Counted from the first letter of the stretch, positions 46,029-55,757 are shown. The stretch: 64,000 nucleotides of DNA from Pseudomonas lalkuanensis (GCF_008807375.1 NZ_CP043311.1:5188001-5252000); one strand, 5' to 3'. Program-made: numbers and translations. Notes: a model not told the origin generated them from the letters alone.

Positions 46029-46733
46029 TCACAGAAGGGCGGCTCTTGTGCCGACCGAGAAATGCCTTTCCAGGTAGCGCAGCGTCAGCAGGGACAGACT
46101 GGTCAGCACCAGGTAAAGCCCCGCCACGGTCAGGAAGAACGTAAAGGGCTCATGGGTCGCATCCGCTGCATTCTTGGCCTTGAACATCATGTCCTGCAGG
46201 CCGATCACCGAAATCAGTGCGGTGGATTTGGTCAGCACCAGCCAGTTGTTGGTGAAACCGGGAATCGCCAGGCGGATCATCTGCGGCACCAGGATGCGGA
46301 AGAACACCTTGGCCCCGCTCATGCCGTGAGCCAGGCCCGCCTCGCCCTGCCCCTTCGGAATCGCCATGAAGGCGCCACGGAAAGTTTCGGACAGGTACGC
46401 CCCGAAGATGAAGCCGAGGGTGCAGACACCGGCGACAAAGGGATTGATGTCGATGTACCCGGGGTGACCGAACAAGGGTGCCACCCGGTTCACCAGGTCC
46501 TGGCCGCCATAGAAGATCAGCAGGATCAGCACCAGATCAGGGAGACCACGAACCAGCGTGGCGTAGCTTTCGCCAAGCAGCGCCAGCCACTTCAGCGGAG
46601 ACAGCCGACACGCCGCCCCGACAAGGCCCAGGACAATCGCCAGGGCCATGGACGTCAGGGCCAGGCCCAGGGTCAGCCAGGCACCATCGAGAATGGTCGG
46701 GCCGTAGCCGTGGAGCATGATCAGAGTCCTCAT
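46029..46733 (-). CDS. Amino-acid ABC transporter permease (HisQ/AotQ-like)
   Basis: 234 aa. Membrane helices include LGLALTSMALAIVLGLVGAA and LVLILLIFYGGQDLV; the EAA-type loop is KGQGEAGLAHGMSGAKVFFR. SYATLVRGLPDLVLILLIFY is the family signature. It lies 75 bases after the binding-protein gene; that gap contains a short direct repeat (CGATGCGCTGGA, 46742-46765). Confidence 0.92.
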   Translation of the reverse strand: MRTLIMLHGYGPTILDGAWLTLGLALTSMALAIVLGLVGAACRLSPLKWLALLGESYATLVRGLPDLVLILLIFYGGQDLVNRVAPLFGHPGYIDINPFVAGVCTLGFIFGAYLSETFRGAFMAIPKGQGEAGLAHGMSGAKVFFRILVPQMIRLAIPGFTNNWLVLTKSTALISVIGLQDMMFKAKNAADATHEPFTFFLTVAGLYLVLTSLSLLTLRYLERHFSVGTRAALL

Positions 46734-46808
46734 GCGATGCGCTGGACGATGCGCTGGACGATGCGCGGAAAGTCGAGAAAGAGCGCCTCTGTCAAAGAGG
46801 CGCCGGCG

Positions 46809-47585
46809 TCACTCGCCGTAGATGTCGAACGCGAAGTACTTGGCTTGCACCTGCTGGTACTTGCCGTTGGCACGGATGGCATCGATGGCGGCATTGAAGC
46901 GCGCGACGTTCGCGCTATCGCCTTTGCGAAAGGCAATCCCGGCCCCTTTGCCGAAGTAGTTGGGGTCGCTGAAGTCCGGACCAACCAGGGCAAACCCCTT
47001 GCCCGTCGGCGTTTTGATAAAGCCTTCGTCGATATTGATGATGTCGGCCAGGGTGGCGTCCAGACGCCCGGCGGCAAGATCGAGGAAGGCCTCGTTCTGC
47101 GAGGCGTAACGCACCACTTCGATGCCCGCCGATTCAAATCGATCGGTCGCGTAGCGGTCGTAGGTCGAGGCGCGCTGCACACCGACCTTCTTGCCTTTGA
47201 GGTCGACCAGCGGATCATTGATCACGGAGCCGGCCTTCATCGCCAGCTTGCCTGGGGTGTGGTAGTACTTTTTGCTGAAATCCACGGATTTCAGGCGGTC
47301 TTCGGTAATCGACATCGAAGACAGCACCGCATCGACCTTGCGCACCTTCAACGACGGGATCAGCCCATCGAACTCCTGCTCGACCCATTCACACTTGATC
47401 TTCATTTCGGCGCACAGGGCATTGCCGATGTCGTAGTCGAAGCCGCTGATGTTGCCTTCCGTGGTCTTGAAGCCGAAGGGCGGGTAGGCCGCTTCGATAC
47501 CGATGCGCAGGGTGTCCTCGCCGGCTTGGGCCAGGGTGCTGAAGGCGGCCAGCGCCAGGGTGCCTAGAAGTACGATCTTGTTCAT
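46809..47585 (-). CDS. Periplasmic amino-acid-binding protein (AotJ/HisJ-like)
   Basis: 258 aa with a signal peptide (MNKIVLLGTLALAAFSTLAQA). The mature start EDTLRIGIEAAYPPFGFKTT and GFDYDIGNALCAEM, CEWVEQEFDGLIPSL and the hinge GKKVGVQRASTYDRY are typical of lysine/arginine/ornithine/histidine-binding proteins. It is the first gene of the operon and probably the most expressed. The specificity cannot be read from sequence; the AotO-like gene hints at conjugated basic amino acids. Two inverted repeats lie 186-232 bases upstream. Confidence 0.93.
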   Translation of the reverse strand: MNKIVLLGTLALAAFSTLAQAGEDTLRIGIEAAYPPFGFKTTEGNISGFDYDIGNALCAEMKIKCEWVEQEFDGLIPSLKVRKVDAVLSSMSITEDRLKSVDFSKKYYHTPGKLAMKAGSVINDPLVDLKGKKVGVQRASTYDRYATDRFESAGIEVVRYASQNEAFLDLAAGRLDATLADIINIDEGFIKTPTGKGFALVGPDFSDPNYFGKGAGIAFRKGDSANVARFNAAIDAIRANGKYQQVQAKYFAFDIYGE

Positions 47586-48078
47586 CTTGTTGACTCCTTG
47601 AGGGGGCGTTTGGGGATCGAAGCCTGAAAAACGCCCTGAGTAGCGCTTTTCGAGGACAGCGTTGGCTCAAGCGTGGCGTCAGACGGCGCCACATCCTTGC
47701 GAACCTTGTGAGTAGGGGGGCCCGACCTGGAAAGGTTGGCCGGGTCGATTGCTTGAGCTGTGCATATGAATGACATGTTTTGTGTCAGCATGCAACACAA
47801 TGACACTACAAATGTCACATGATCGGTCCGGGAGACCGCATGACGCGCTTCGCACCACCGGCGATGCGCGCGCGGTCCAGATCACTCCGTTGGTTTCCAG
47901 GGCACGCTCCGATTCAACAACCGAGGCCGGGTCGCCTCGGCCCAAACACCAGCCCCGGCCTGACTTCGAAGCCCCCACCTCCGAACGGCGAACTTATACA
48001 TACAAATGGAAATGCCAATTTTCGCCGGCCGATCTACCGTTACCCATTGGTAGTCCCAGACAAGTGGCAAGGCGAGTT
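47586..48078. other. Divergent intergenic region between the aot-like operon and a small membrane-protein gene
   Basis: About 490 bases. It contains the operator pair at 47771-47817 and otherwise no gene: the plus-strand open frame upstream of 48079 has no plausible start or product. The promoter of the ABC operon is expected between 47600 and 47820. Confidence 0.55.
47771..47817. promoter_or_regulatory. Two identical TGACA-N7-TGTCA inverted repeats upstream of the aot-like operon
   Basis: TGACA-N7-TGTCA occurs at 47771-47787 and again at 47801-47817, 30 bases centre to centre, or about three helical turns. The paired, same-face spacing is typical for cooperative binding by a dimeric regulator. 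The RpiR-type regulator encoded at the end of the operon is the natural candidate. Confidence 0.7.
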
Positions 48079-48438
48079 ATGGCTTGGCAACAATGCCCCG
48101 TATGTCATGGCAGCCGCGCCATCAAGAAGGACGGCCGCACTGTCGAGTGCCGCTACTGCCGAGGCCTGGGGCGGGTGTACGACTGTCCGCCGAAGCCGTC
48201 TTCCGGTGGGCTGTTGTTCATGACGCTCCTGCAGGTAACGGCGTCCCTCGGGGCTGGCTACCTGGCGGTCACCTACACCAGGCACTGGGAACAGATGCAC
48301 AGCCTGATCCTCGGTGTCATGGCCGCGGTTGCGGTCTACTGGGTGCTGACGCTGAAGGTGTTCCGCGAGCTGATCCTGCTGGGGTTGGCGCTGGCGATCC
48401 TGTATCAGCTGTACCAGGCGTGGCTCATTCACTACTGA
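48079..48438 (+). CDS. Small membrane protein with DnaJ-like CxxC zinc motif
   Basis: 119 aa from the ATG at 48079 (AAGGCGAG upstream). CPVCHGSRAIKKDGRTVECR followed by YCRGLGRVYDC gives CxxC pairs of the DnaJ zinc-finger style (CxxCxG). Then come two or three hydrophobic helices (LLFMTLLQVTASLGAGYLAV, LILGVMAAVAVYWVL, ELILLGLALAILYQLY). The upstream open frame is longer, but a start before 48079 would run through the ABC-operon promoter. Unknown function; similar zinc-finger-like membrane proteins are common in pseudomonads. Confidence 0.65.
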   Translation: MAWQQCPVCHGSRAIKKDGRTVECRYCRGLGRVYDCPPKPSSGGLLFMTLLQVTASLGAGYLAVTYTRHWEQMHSLILGVMAAVAVYWVLTLKVFRELILLGLALAILYQLYQAWLIHY

Positions 48439-48655
48439 CCCGCCTCTGACCGGGCACGTCCTGGCTGAGATCGCCCGTTTTCTCACCATCGCAACACTTG
48501 CCCCCTCTTCTCCTCCCGAGTAGTCCGAAACTCCCATGCCGCCTGGGAGTATCGGTCGATGCGCGCGCCCCCGGCTGTTCCTCATAGTGATGATCGGTTG
48601 CAAAAAAAGGGTCAACGGTCAGGCCTCGATGACCACCACTGCTCAGGAGAAAGCC

Positions 48656-51600
48656 ATGGCTATTACGACGACGGGCAGCCTTACAGTTCTTGATGAGACG
48701 GCGGGGTTGCAGAACTTCACCGCTACGCCAAGCGCTTTTGAAGACGCGAACGACACCGAAATTCTGTTGACGGCCCTGCCCTCGCTCTTCTCCAACCGTT
48801 TGACAGAACTCCTGGCCGGCACCGCAACGAATGCGGCCTTGAGTGGGTATACCGGTGCCGCGGGCAACACGGGCAGCAATGCGTTCACCATCAGCGCGGC
48901 GCCCGGCGCAAGCATTACCGATGTCAGCTTCGTCGACAGTTCTGGTGCAGCACTCAATGGGCTGGACAGCGGACTGGATACGCTCGATGGCACCAGCATC
49001 TTTCTCTATACCGATACGAGCAACAACAACATCCTGCTGGGCCGGGCCGGCGGCCCAACCGGCGCGATCGTGTTCGCTGCCTATATCGAAGAAACCGGAT
49101 CACCGGTCTCGGGCGGCAAGATCTGGACCGTGGAATACCAACCGCTCAAGCACCCGGACACCACCAATCCCGACGATGCCCTCAATCTGGCGAACAAGGT
49201 TTTCATTGGTACCAGTGAGGACCTGGTGTTCAGCCTGGCCAATGCACCCTCCGGTCAGAACCTGTTCCTGATGTTCACCACGGCGACCCCCACCGTTGTC
49301 GATGGCCGGATCACGGACCCCACCATCATCGCCACCGGCAAGAACCCCGCTGACCAGTCAGCGGGCGCCAACATTACGACTGGCGACACGATCAATACCA
49401 GCCAGGCGGGTGGCCCGACCACCTTCGGCACCAACAATCAGATGATCACGGAACAGGAGGGCATCCGCTTTACGTTCGTCACCGGCGCCAGGCAGGACCT
49501 GACCATTCCCAACCTGGATCAGAACGAAGCCGATCTCGAATCCAACATCGACTTTACCGCCGTCTTCAATGCGCGGTCGGCCAGCTTCGACGTCGTGCAA
49601 TTGCAAAGCGGCAAGACTGCCCAGGTAAAAATCAGCGCATTCACCACGGCAGCCGAACCTGGTGTGAACTTCATCAACGGCTATGCGGACGATACGTCGG
49701 TTGCAATCACCAATGTTCGAGTCATCAACATCAGCACCGGGCAGGTGATCGAGAACTCGAACGGCTCTGTGAATGATCCGGGCATTGTCATCACCTTCAC
49801 GGCTGCGGGGGTTGCAACGATCACCGGCGTCAAGGCCGGCTACAGGATCGAATACACCACAACGACGGATCACAACCGCGTGCTCGTCGAGAACGGCGCG
49901 GCCCTCGACGCCAAGGGCACTAACCACGCCGATTTCGATATCGGCGGCTTCAAGCTGACCCACGTCTCTACTGCCACCGCCGAAATCGGCTCCAAGCTGG
50001 TCTTCGAGGACGACGGGCCGTCAGCGAACGGCACCGCCGTGGCAGGAACCGTCGACGAGGACGGCCTGGCCGGAGGGATCGCCGGCGGCACCGGCGACGT
50101 GGCCGGCGTGGCCACCACCGCCAGCGGCAGCGTCACCGGTATCTTCCAGTCCGGCGCCGATGCGCCGCTGAGCTACTCCCTGTCCAGCGACACCAGCGGC
50201 TTGCCGGCGCTGACCTCGGGCGGCGTGGCGGTGACCTACAGCGTCGTCGGCAACACGCTCACCGCCTCGGCCGGCGCAGTCGACGTGTTCACCTTCAGCC
50301 TGACTGCGGCGGGCGCCTACAGCTTCACACTGCTCAAGGCCCTGGACCATGCCGCCGGTAACGACGAGAACGACATCACCCTCAACCTCGGTTCCCTGCT
50401 CCGGGCCACCGACGCCGATGGCGACACGGTGACGGCTGCCCCCGAGAAGCTGGTCATCACCGTCGACGACGACACCCCGACCGCGACCGGCGCCGCCGCA
50501 AGCGGCACCGTCGATGAGGACGGCCTGGCCGGAGGGATCGCCGGAGGCATCGGCGACGTGGCCGGCGCGGCCACCACCGCCAGCGGCAGCGTCACCGGTA
50601 TCTTCCAGTCCGGCGCCGATGCGCCGCTGAGCTATGCCCTGTCCAGCGACACCAGCGGCTTGCCGGCGCTGACCTCGGGCGGCGTGGCGGTGACCTACAG
50701 CGTCGTCGGCAACACGCTGACCGCCTCGGCCGGCGCGGTCGACGTGTTCACCTTCAGCCTGACCGCAGCGGGCGGCTACAGCTTCACGCTGCTCAAGGCC
50801 CTGGACCATGCCGCCGGTAACGACGAGAACGACATCACCCTCAACCTCGGTTCCCTGCTCCGGGCCACTGACGCCGATGGCGACACGGTGACGGCCGCCC
50901 CCGAGAAGCTGGTCATCACCGTTGACGACGACACCCCGACCGCGACTGGCGCCGCCGCAAGCGGCACCGTCGATGAGGACGGCCTGGCCGGAGGGATCGC
51001 CGGCGGCACCGGCGACGTGGCCGGCGCGGCCACCACCGCCAGCGGCAGCGTCACCGGTATCTTCCAGTCCGGTGCCGATGCGCCACTGAGCTATGCCCTG
51101 TCCAGCGACACCAGCGGCTTGCCGGCGCTGACCTCGGGCGGCGTGGCGGTGACCTACAGCGTCGTCGGCAACACGCTGACCGCCTCGGCTGGCGCAGTCG
51201 ACGTGTTCACCTTCAGCCTGACTGCGGCGGGGGCCTACAGCTTCACGCTGCTCAAGCCACTGGATCACGCAGCGGGCAATGACGAAAACGACATCACCCT
51301 CAACCTCGGTTCCCTGCTACGGGCCACCGACGCCGACGGCGACACGGTGACTGCCGCGCCCGAGAAGCTGGTCATCACCGTCGACGACGACACCCCGACG
51401 GCGACCGGCGCCGCCGCAAGCGGCACCGTCGATGAGGACGGCCTGGCCGGAGGGATCGCCGGCGGCACCGGCGACGTGGCCGGCGCGGCCACCACCGCCA
51501 GCGGCAGCGTCACTGGCATCTTCCAGTCCGGTGCCGATGCGCCACTAAGCTACTCCCTGTCCAGCAATACCAGCGGCCTTCCACAGACGCTGACTTCGGG

Positions 51601-54598
51601 CGGCGTGGCGGTGACCTACAGCGTCGTCGGCAACACGCTCACCGCCTCGGCCGGCGCGGTCGCTGTCTTCACCTTCAGCCTGACCGCAGCGGGCGCCTAC
51701 AGCTTTACGCTGCTCAAGGCCCTGGACCATGCCGCCGGTAACGACGAGAACGACATCACCCTCAACCTCGGTTCCCTGCTCCGGGCCACCGACGCCGATG
51801 GCGACACGGTGACAGCCGCGCCCGAGAAGCTGGTCATCACCGTCGACGACGACACCCCGACCGCGACTGGCGCCGCCGCAAGCGGCACCGTCGATGAGGA
51901 CGGCCTGGCCGGAGGGATCGCCGGAGGCATCGGCGACGTGGCCGGCGCGGCCACCACCGCCAGCGGCAGCGTCACCGGTATCTTCCAGTCCGGCGCCGAT
52001 GCGCCGCTGAGCTATGCCCTGTCCAGCGACACCAGCGGCTTGCCGGCGCTGACCTCGGGCGGCGTGGCGGTGACCTACAGCGTCGTCGGCAACACGCTGA
52101 CCGCCTCGGCCGGCGCGGTCGACGTGTTCACCTTCAGCCTGACCGCAGCGGGCGCCTACAGCTTCACGCTGCTCAAGGCCCTGGACCATGCCGCCGGTAA
52201 CGACGAGAACGACATCACCCTCAACCTCGGTTCCCTGCTCCGGGCCACCGACGCCGATGGCGACACTGTGACGGCTGCCCCCGAGAAGTTGGTCATCACC
52301 GTCGACGACGACACCCCGACCGCGACCGGCGCCGCCGCAAGCGGCACCGTCGATGAGGACGGCCTGGCCGGAGGGATCGCCGGCGGCACCGGCGACGTGG
52401 CCGGCGCGGCCACCACCGCCAGCGGCAGCGTCACTGGCATCTTCCAGTCCGGCGCCGATGCGCCGCTGAGCTATGCCCTGTCCAGCGACACCAGCGGCTT
52501 GCCGGCGCTGACCTCGGGCGGCGTGGCGGTGACCTACAGCGTCGTCGGCAACACGCTCACCGCCTCGGCTGGCGCGGTCGACGTGTTCACCTTCAGCCTG
52601 ACTGCGGCGGGGGCCTACAGCTTCACGCTGCTCAAGGCCCTGGATCACGCAGCGGGCAATGACGAGAACGACATCACCCTCAACCTCGGTTCCCTGCTGC
52701 AGGCCACCGACGCCGATGGCGACACGGTGACGGCTGCCCCCGAGAAGTTGGTCATCACCGTCGACGACGACACCCCGACGGCGACCGGCGCCGCCGCAAG
52801 CGGCACCGTCGATGAGGACGGCCTGGCCGGAGGGATCGCCGGCGGCACCGGCGACGTGGCCGGCGCGGCCACCACCGCCAGCGGCAGCGTCACTGGCATC
52901 TTCCAGTCCGGTGCCGATGCGCCACTGAGCTACTCCCTGTCCAGCAATACCAGCGGCCTTCCACAGACGCTGACTTCGGGCGGCGTGGCGGTGACCTACA
53001 GCGTCGTCGGCAACACGCTGACCGCCTCGGCCGGCGCGGTCGCTGTCTTCACCTTCAGCCTGACCGCTGCGGGCGCCTACGGCTTCACGCTGCTCAAGGC
53101 CCTGGACCATGCCGCCGGTAACGACGAAAACGACATCACCCTCAACCTCGGTTCGCTGCTGCAGGCCACTGACGCCGATGGCGACACGGTGACAGCCGCG
53201 CCCGAGAAGCTGGTCATCACCGTCGACGACGACACGCCGACGCTCGCATTCGGCAACCTGATCGGGACCGGTACCATCCTTCCCCAGTACGGGAACTGGA
53301 GCATGGCGGCCGGAGCCGACGGGCTGGGTGCAGCGGGTCTGGATATCTCGTTGGTCAATGGTCAGTTCACCCTTGTCAGGCCTGACAACACGACCACCAC
53401 CGGGACCGGCACGCTCAACGAGCAATCGCCCTCACCGGATGCCAATGGCGCGTACCACTTCGCAGGTAGCCTGACCGGCGATTTCGACAACAACGCGACA
53501 ACGGCCGATACCACCATCGACTACACCTTGACTGCCTTCGCCAATGGCACCTATGCATTGGATCTGGTGCAAGGCTTCAGTTCGACGATCGTCCTCAGCA
53601 GTGCCGACGGCTCGCTCGATGCCGGCGGCCCCGACCCTGTCCGCACATTGCTGATTCCCGAGCAGGACCCGCCGACCGTTCCTTCACCATCCGAGGAGAT
53701 CGTGTTCTTCGGCGTAAATGCGGGCACGACCGCAGCCCAGATATTGAGCGCCATCGTGCAGGGAGCGCCCGACCTCACGGAAGCGCAGATAGAAGGTGGC
53801 GGGTTCTCGTTCCTCGGCACGGCGGACATGAACGTCAGCACATCCGGCATCGGCGTCGGCAACAACAACCTGGATGGAAACGGGACGGCCGGCATCAATA
53901 GCGGCGACGAGAGTTTCGTCATCAATCCCGAGACCTTGCTGACGGCCATGAAGGTGTTCATCGACAACACGCTGCAGGGTTACAACCCGGCAACCGAAGA
54001 GCTGTACTACAGGGTCTTCTTCGAGGACGGCACGAGTTCGGCGCAGACGAAGGTTCTTGCCGCGGACCTGGCCTCCGAGGCAGGGAACCAGAAGTCTTTC
54101 CTCGTCCAGTGGGATGGCGCGAAGATGATCGACGCGGTTCAGCTCACGATGGGCCTGGGCGTGATCAAGGTGCCGGTGATCCAGTTCATCAAGCAGGTCG
54201 AGAACATGGCCAACGATATCCAGTTGGCCTTCAACGCAACGCTGACGGACAAGGATGGGGACACGGCGACGAGTACGTTCGACGCCAATCTGTTTGCGAA
54301 CGACCCGAACGACCAGCTCTTCGACTACAGGTTGGATGGAACGAGCGGTGAGCAGGATGCCTTCAACATCGATCTGTCGGCCGCCGAGAACCTGTACCAG
54401 GTCAACGGCTTCGATGTGGCGCCGGGTCTGCGGGACAAGCTGGTGCTCATTGGCGATGCGGGCGCGGTTGTCCAATCGATCGACAACACCGGCGCAAACA
54501 GCATCGTGACGATCGACGAGTCAGGCGCACAGACAACGACCATCACCGTGGTCGGAGTCGACCTCCTGAACACCGACATCTTCTTCGGCAGCGCGTGA
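48656..54598 (+). CDS. Giant repeat protein with DUF5801-like repeats, probable type I-secreted adhesin
   Basis: 1980 aa from the ATG at 48656, seven bases after AGGAG; earlier in-frame starts lack a ribosome site. Residues about 1-455 form a unique N-terminal region (including TPSAFEDANDTEILLTALPS). Seven 153-aa repeats follow, each with GTVDEDGLAGGIAGG, TYSVVGNTLTASAG and ENDITLNLGSLL and ending in DDDTPT. A unique C-terminal region of about 450 residues ends LLNTDIFFGSA. No signal peptide; the repeat type (DUF5801 repeats-in-toxin) is usual in large type I-secreted adhesins. A strong terminator follows the stop. Confidence 0.88.
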   Translation: MAITTTGSLTVLDETAGLQNFTATPSAFEDANDTEILLTALPSLFSNRLTELLAGTATNAALSGYTGAAGNTGSNAFTISAAPGASITDVSFVDSSGAALNGLDSGLDTLDGTSIFLYTDTSNNNILLGRAGGPTGAIVFAAYIEETGSPVSGGKIWTVEYQPLKHPDTTNPDDALNLANKVFIGTSEDLVFSLANAPSGQNLFLMFTTATPTVVDGRITDPTIIATGKNPADQSAGANITTGDTINTSQAGGPTTFGTNNQMITEQEGIRFTFVTGARQDLTIPNLDQNEADLESNIDFTAVFNARSASFDVVQLQSGKTAQVKISAFTTAAEPGVNFINGYADDTSVAITNVRVINISTGQVIENSNGSVNDPGIVITFTAAGVATITGVKAGYRIEYTTTTDHNRVLVENGAALDAKGTNHADFDIGGFKLTHVSTATAEIGSKLVFEDDGPSANGTAVAGTVDEDGLAGGIAGGTGDVAGVATTASGSVTGIFQSGADAPLSYSLSSDTSGLPALTSGGVAVTYSVVGNTLTASAGAVDVFTFSLTAAGAYSFTLLKALDHAAGNDENDITLNLGSLLRATDADGDTVTAAPEKLVITVDDDTPTATGAAASGTVDEDGLAGGIAGGIGDVAGAATTASGSVTGIFQSGADAPLSYALSSDTSGLPALTSGGVAVTYSVVGNTLTASAGAVDVFTFSLTAAGGYSFTLLKALDHAAGNDENDITLNLGSLLRATDADGDTVTAAPEKLVITVDDDTPTATGAAASGTVDEDGLAGGIAGGTGDVAGAATTASGSVTGIFQSGADAPLSYALSSDTSGLPALTSGGVAVTYSVVGNTLTASAGAVDVFTFSLTAAGAYSFTLLKPLDHAAGNDENDITLNLGSLLRATDADGDTVTAAPEKLVITVDDDTPTATGAAASGTVDEDGLAGGIAGGTGDVAGAATTASGSVTGIFQSGADAPLSYSLSSNTSGLPQTLTSGGVAVTYSVVGNTLTASAGAVAVFTFSLTAAGAYSFTLLKALDHAAGNDENDITLNLGSLLRATDADGDTVTAAPEKLVITVDDDTPTATGAAASGTVDEDGLAGGIAGGIGDVAGAATTASGSVTGIFQSGADAPLSYALSSDTSGLPALTSGGVAVTYSVVGNTLTASAGAVDVFTFSLTAAGAYSFTLLKALDHAAGNDENDITLNLGSLLRATDADGDTVTAAPEKLVITVDDDTPTATGAAASGTVDEDGLAGGIAGGTGDVAGAATTASGSVTGIFQSGADAPLSYALSSDTSGLPALTSGGVAVTYSVVGNTLTASAGAVDVFTFSLTAAGAYSFTLLKALDHAAGNDENDITLNLGSLLQATDADGDTVTAAPEKLVITVDDDTPTATGAAASGTVDEDGLAGGIAGGTGDVAGAATTASGSVTGIFQSGADAPLSYSLSSNTSGLPQTLTSGGVAVTYSVVGNTLTASAGAVAVFTFSLTAAGAYGFTLLKALDHAAGNDENDITLNLGSLLQATDADGDTVTAAPEKLVITVDDDTPTLAFGNLIGTGTILPQYGNWSMAAGADGLGAAGLDISLVNGQFTLVRPDNTTTTGTGTLNEQSPSPDANGAYHFAGSLTGDFDNNATTADTTIDYTLTAFANGTYALDLVQGFSSTIVLSSADGSLDAGGPDPVRTLLIPEQDPPTVPSPSEEIVFFGVNAGTTAAQILSAIVQGAPDLTEAQIEGGGFSFLGTADMNVSTSGIGVGNNNLDGNGTAGINSGDESFVINPETLLTAMKVFIDNTLQGYNPATEELYYRVFFEDGTSSAQTKVLAADLASEAGNQKSFLVQWDGAKMIDAVQLTMGLGVIKVPVIQFIKQVENMANDIQLAFNATLTDKDGDTATSTFDANLFANDPNDQLFDYRLDGTSGEQDAFNIDLSAAENLYQVNGFDVAPGLRDKLVLIGDAGAVVQSIDNTGANSIVTIDESGAQTTTITVVGVDLLNTDIFFGSA
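50050..53265 (+). repeat. Seven 459-462-bp tandem repeats within the adhesin gene
   Basis: The block GTCGA(C/T)GAGGACGGC recurs seven times near 50050, 50509, 50968, 51427, 51889, 52348 and 52807. Two variants alternate: copies 4 and 7 have SGLPQTLTSGG with three extra bases and AVAVFTF, the others SGLPALTSGG and AVDVFTF. Copies 2 and 5 share GGIGD. The pattern (2-3-4 resembling 5-6-7) suggests that a three-repeat block was duplicated as a unit. Confidence 0.9.
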
Positions 54599-54621
54599 CA
54601 CATCACCTGTGTCAGCGGAAG

Positions 54622-54655
54622 CGGGGGTGGCATGAACGCCACCCCCGTTTTTTTT
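54622..54655 (+). terminator. Rho-independent terminator of the adhesin gene
   Basis: A 10-bp perfect stem (CGGGGGTGGC / GCCACCCCCG) with a 6-base loop and eight T, 23 bases after the stop. Confidence 0.92.
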
Positions 54656-54708
54656 GCAGATCCCCGCGCGGCCCATCCACCATCGTCTGAGGACCGCCAA
54701 GAGTGAAC

Positions 54709-54736
54709 GACCTGGCCCCCCAAGGGGAGCCAGGTC
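54709..54736. terminator. Second hairpin between convergent genes
   Basis: Arms GACCTGGC / GCCAGGTC with an inner CCCC/GGGG pair and a short loop, followed by ATTTTCATT on the plus strand. It lies between the adhesin gene and the convergent regulator and may act in either direction. Confidence 0.6.
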
Positions 54737-54766
54737 ATTTTCATTGCGGAGGTCGGATCGGAAGGC

Positions 54767-55483
54767 TCAGTCCATTTCCACCCAGGTGGAATCCGGCGGC
54801 TCGCCACCGCTGGCGAGCCCGTGCTTCAGCGCGTACATCAGCAGGTCGACGCGATTGATGAGGTTCAGCTTGTGATAGATGCTGCTGAGATGGTTATGCA
54901 CCGTGTGCTCGCTGATGCCCAGGCGCGCGGCGATGCACATGTACTTGGCGGACGGGTCGCCCACGATGGCGCGAATCAGCTCCCTTTCGCGCAGGGTCAA
55001 CTGCGAGTACCGCGCACGTTCCGGGTCTGCATTCACGCGTACCTGTCCGGCCGCGGAATAGTTGGATAGCCCACCGGCCCAGGCCCGGTCCAGCCCGATA
55101 TCGCGGTGGTGAACCTTGATGATGGCGCGGATGATCGACTCCGTCGGGTCCTCCGCCAGCACGACGCCACGGGCACCGGCGTCTATCGCACGGGCAACGG
55201 GAACTGCCTCGTACAGCCCCTTGAGCAGCAGCACCTTCATCTCGTGTCTGCGGGCGAGCAGCGAGATGACGTCCAGCGGATCAAGGGCATCCGGGAAGAA
55301 GCTGAAGAAAATGACATTCGGGCGCAGCTGATCGGCACGATCCAGCGCATGGGCATAGGTACTGGCCTGGCCGCACACTTCCATCCGTGGCTTTCTGGCA
55401 TTGATCAAGTCGTGGAGGCCCATCAGGACGAGGGGACGACAATCGATCAGCATCACGCGTATCGGTTGAGTGCGGGATTGCAT
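54767..55483 (-). CDS. NarL/LuxR-type regulator with a receiver lacking the phospho-acceptor Asp
   Basis: 238 aa. The receiver-like domain starts PIRVMLIDCRPLVLMGLHDL, keeping only one acidic residue of the usual DD pair. At the phosphorylation strand it reads PNVIFFSFFPDALDP, where a Ser sits in place of the usual Asp. The C-terminal LuxR HTH is intact (LTLRERELIRAIVGDPSAKY, then RLGISEHTVHNHLSSIYHKL). No kinase is adjacent. It probably responds to a ligand or partner rather than phosphorylation. It is convergent with the adhesin gene and could regulate it, as similar orphan regulators do. Confidence 0.85.
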   Translation of the reverse strand: MQSRTQPIRVMLIDCRPLVLMGLHDLINARKPRMEVCGQASTYAHALDRADQLRPNVIFFSFFPDALDPLDVISLLARRHEMKVLLLKGLYEAVPVARAIDAGARGVVLAEDPTESIIRAIIKVHHRDIGLDRAWAGGLSNYSAAGQVRVNADPERARYSQLTLRERELIRAIVGDPSAKYMCIAARLGISEHTVHNHLSSIYHKLNLINRVDLLMYALKHGLASGGEPPDSTWVEMD

Positions 55484-55757
55484 TTACATTTTTCGCCCCC
55501 CTGACAGGTTGATTCGTCGTGCGGGGTCGCGCGAACGGATTGCCCTTGTTGTATAGGGGGAGGCGGGGCAGATTGCCAGCAGCTCCAGACGTCACGTTGA
55601 GTTGCCGGGACAAGCGGCCATCGGCCCTTCTGACCCGACGAACGGGCAATTTTTCGCCGTGAGTTGGCACGCTGGCGCAGCCTCCTGAAGGCGCCTCAAC
55701 TCATCCATGCGTACCGATCACAACGCGCCTCCCACCGATGCCCCGCTGGGGAAATGA
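55484..55757. other. Intergenic region upstream of the pseudo-receiver regulator
   Basis: About 270 bases between the regulator start and the SDR terminator. No gene was found. GGGGGAGGCGGGG near 55557 is the only notable low-complexity stretch. Confidence 0.45.

Noticed and set aside
46011..47567. 518-codon plus-strand open frame opposite the ABC transporter genes
   Set aside because: The minus-strand genes are unambiguous transporter subunits; the plus frame has no recognisable domain.
50050..53265. Repeats as a possible assembly artefact
   Set aside because: Copies carry distinct, ordered variants and keep the frame, so they look genuine, although exact copy number deserves long-read support.
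51545..53425. Long minus-strand open frame (626 codons) opposite the adhesin repeats
   Set aside because: It is the periodic antisense of a high-GC repeat array; its protein is low-complexity and has no start signal.
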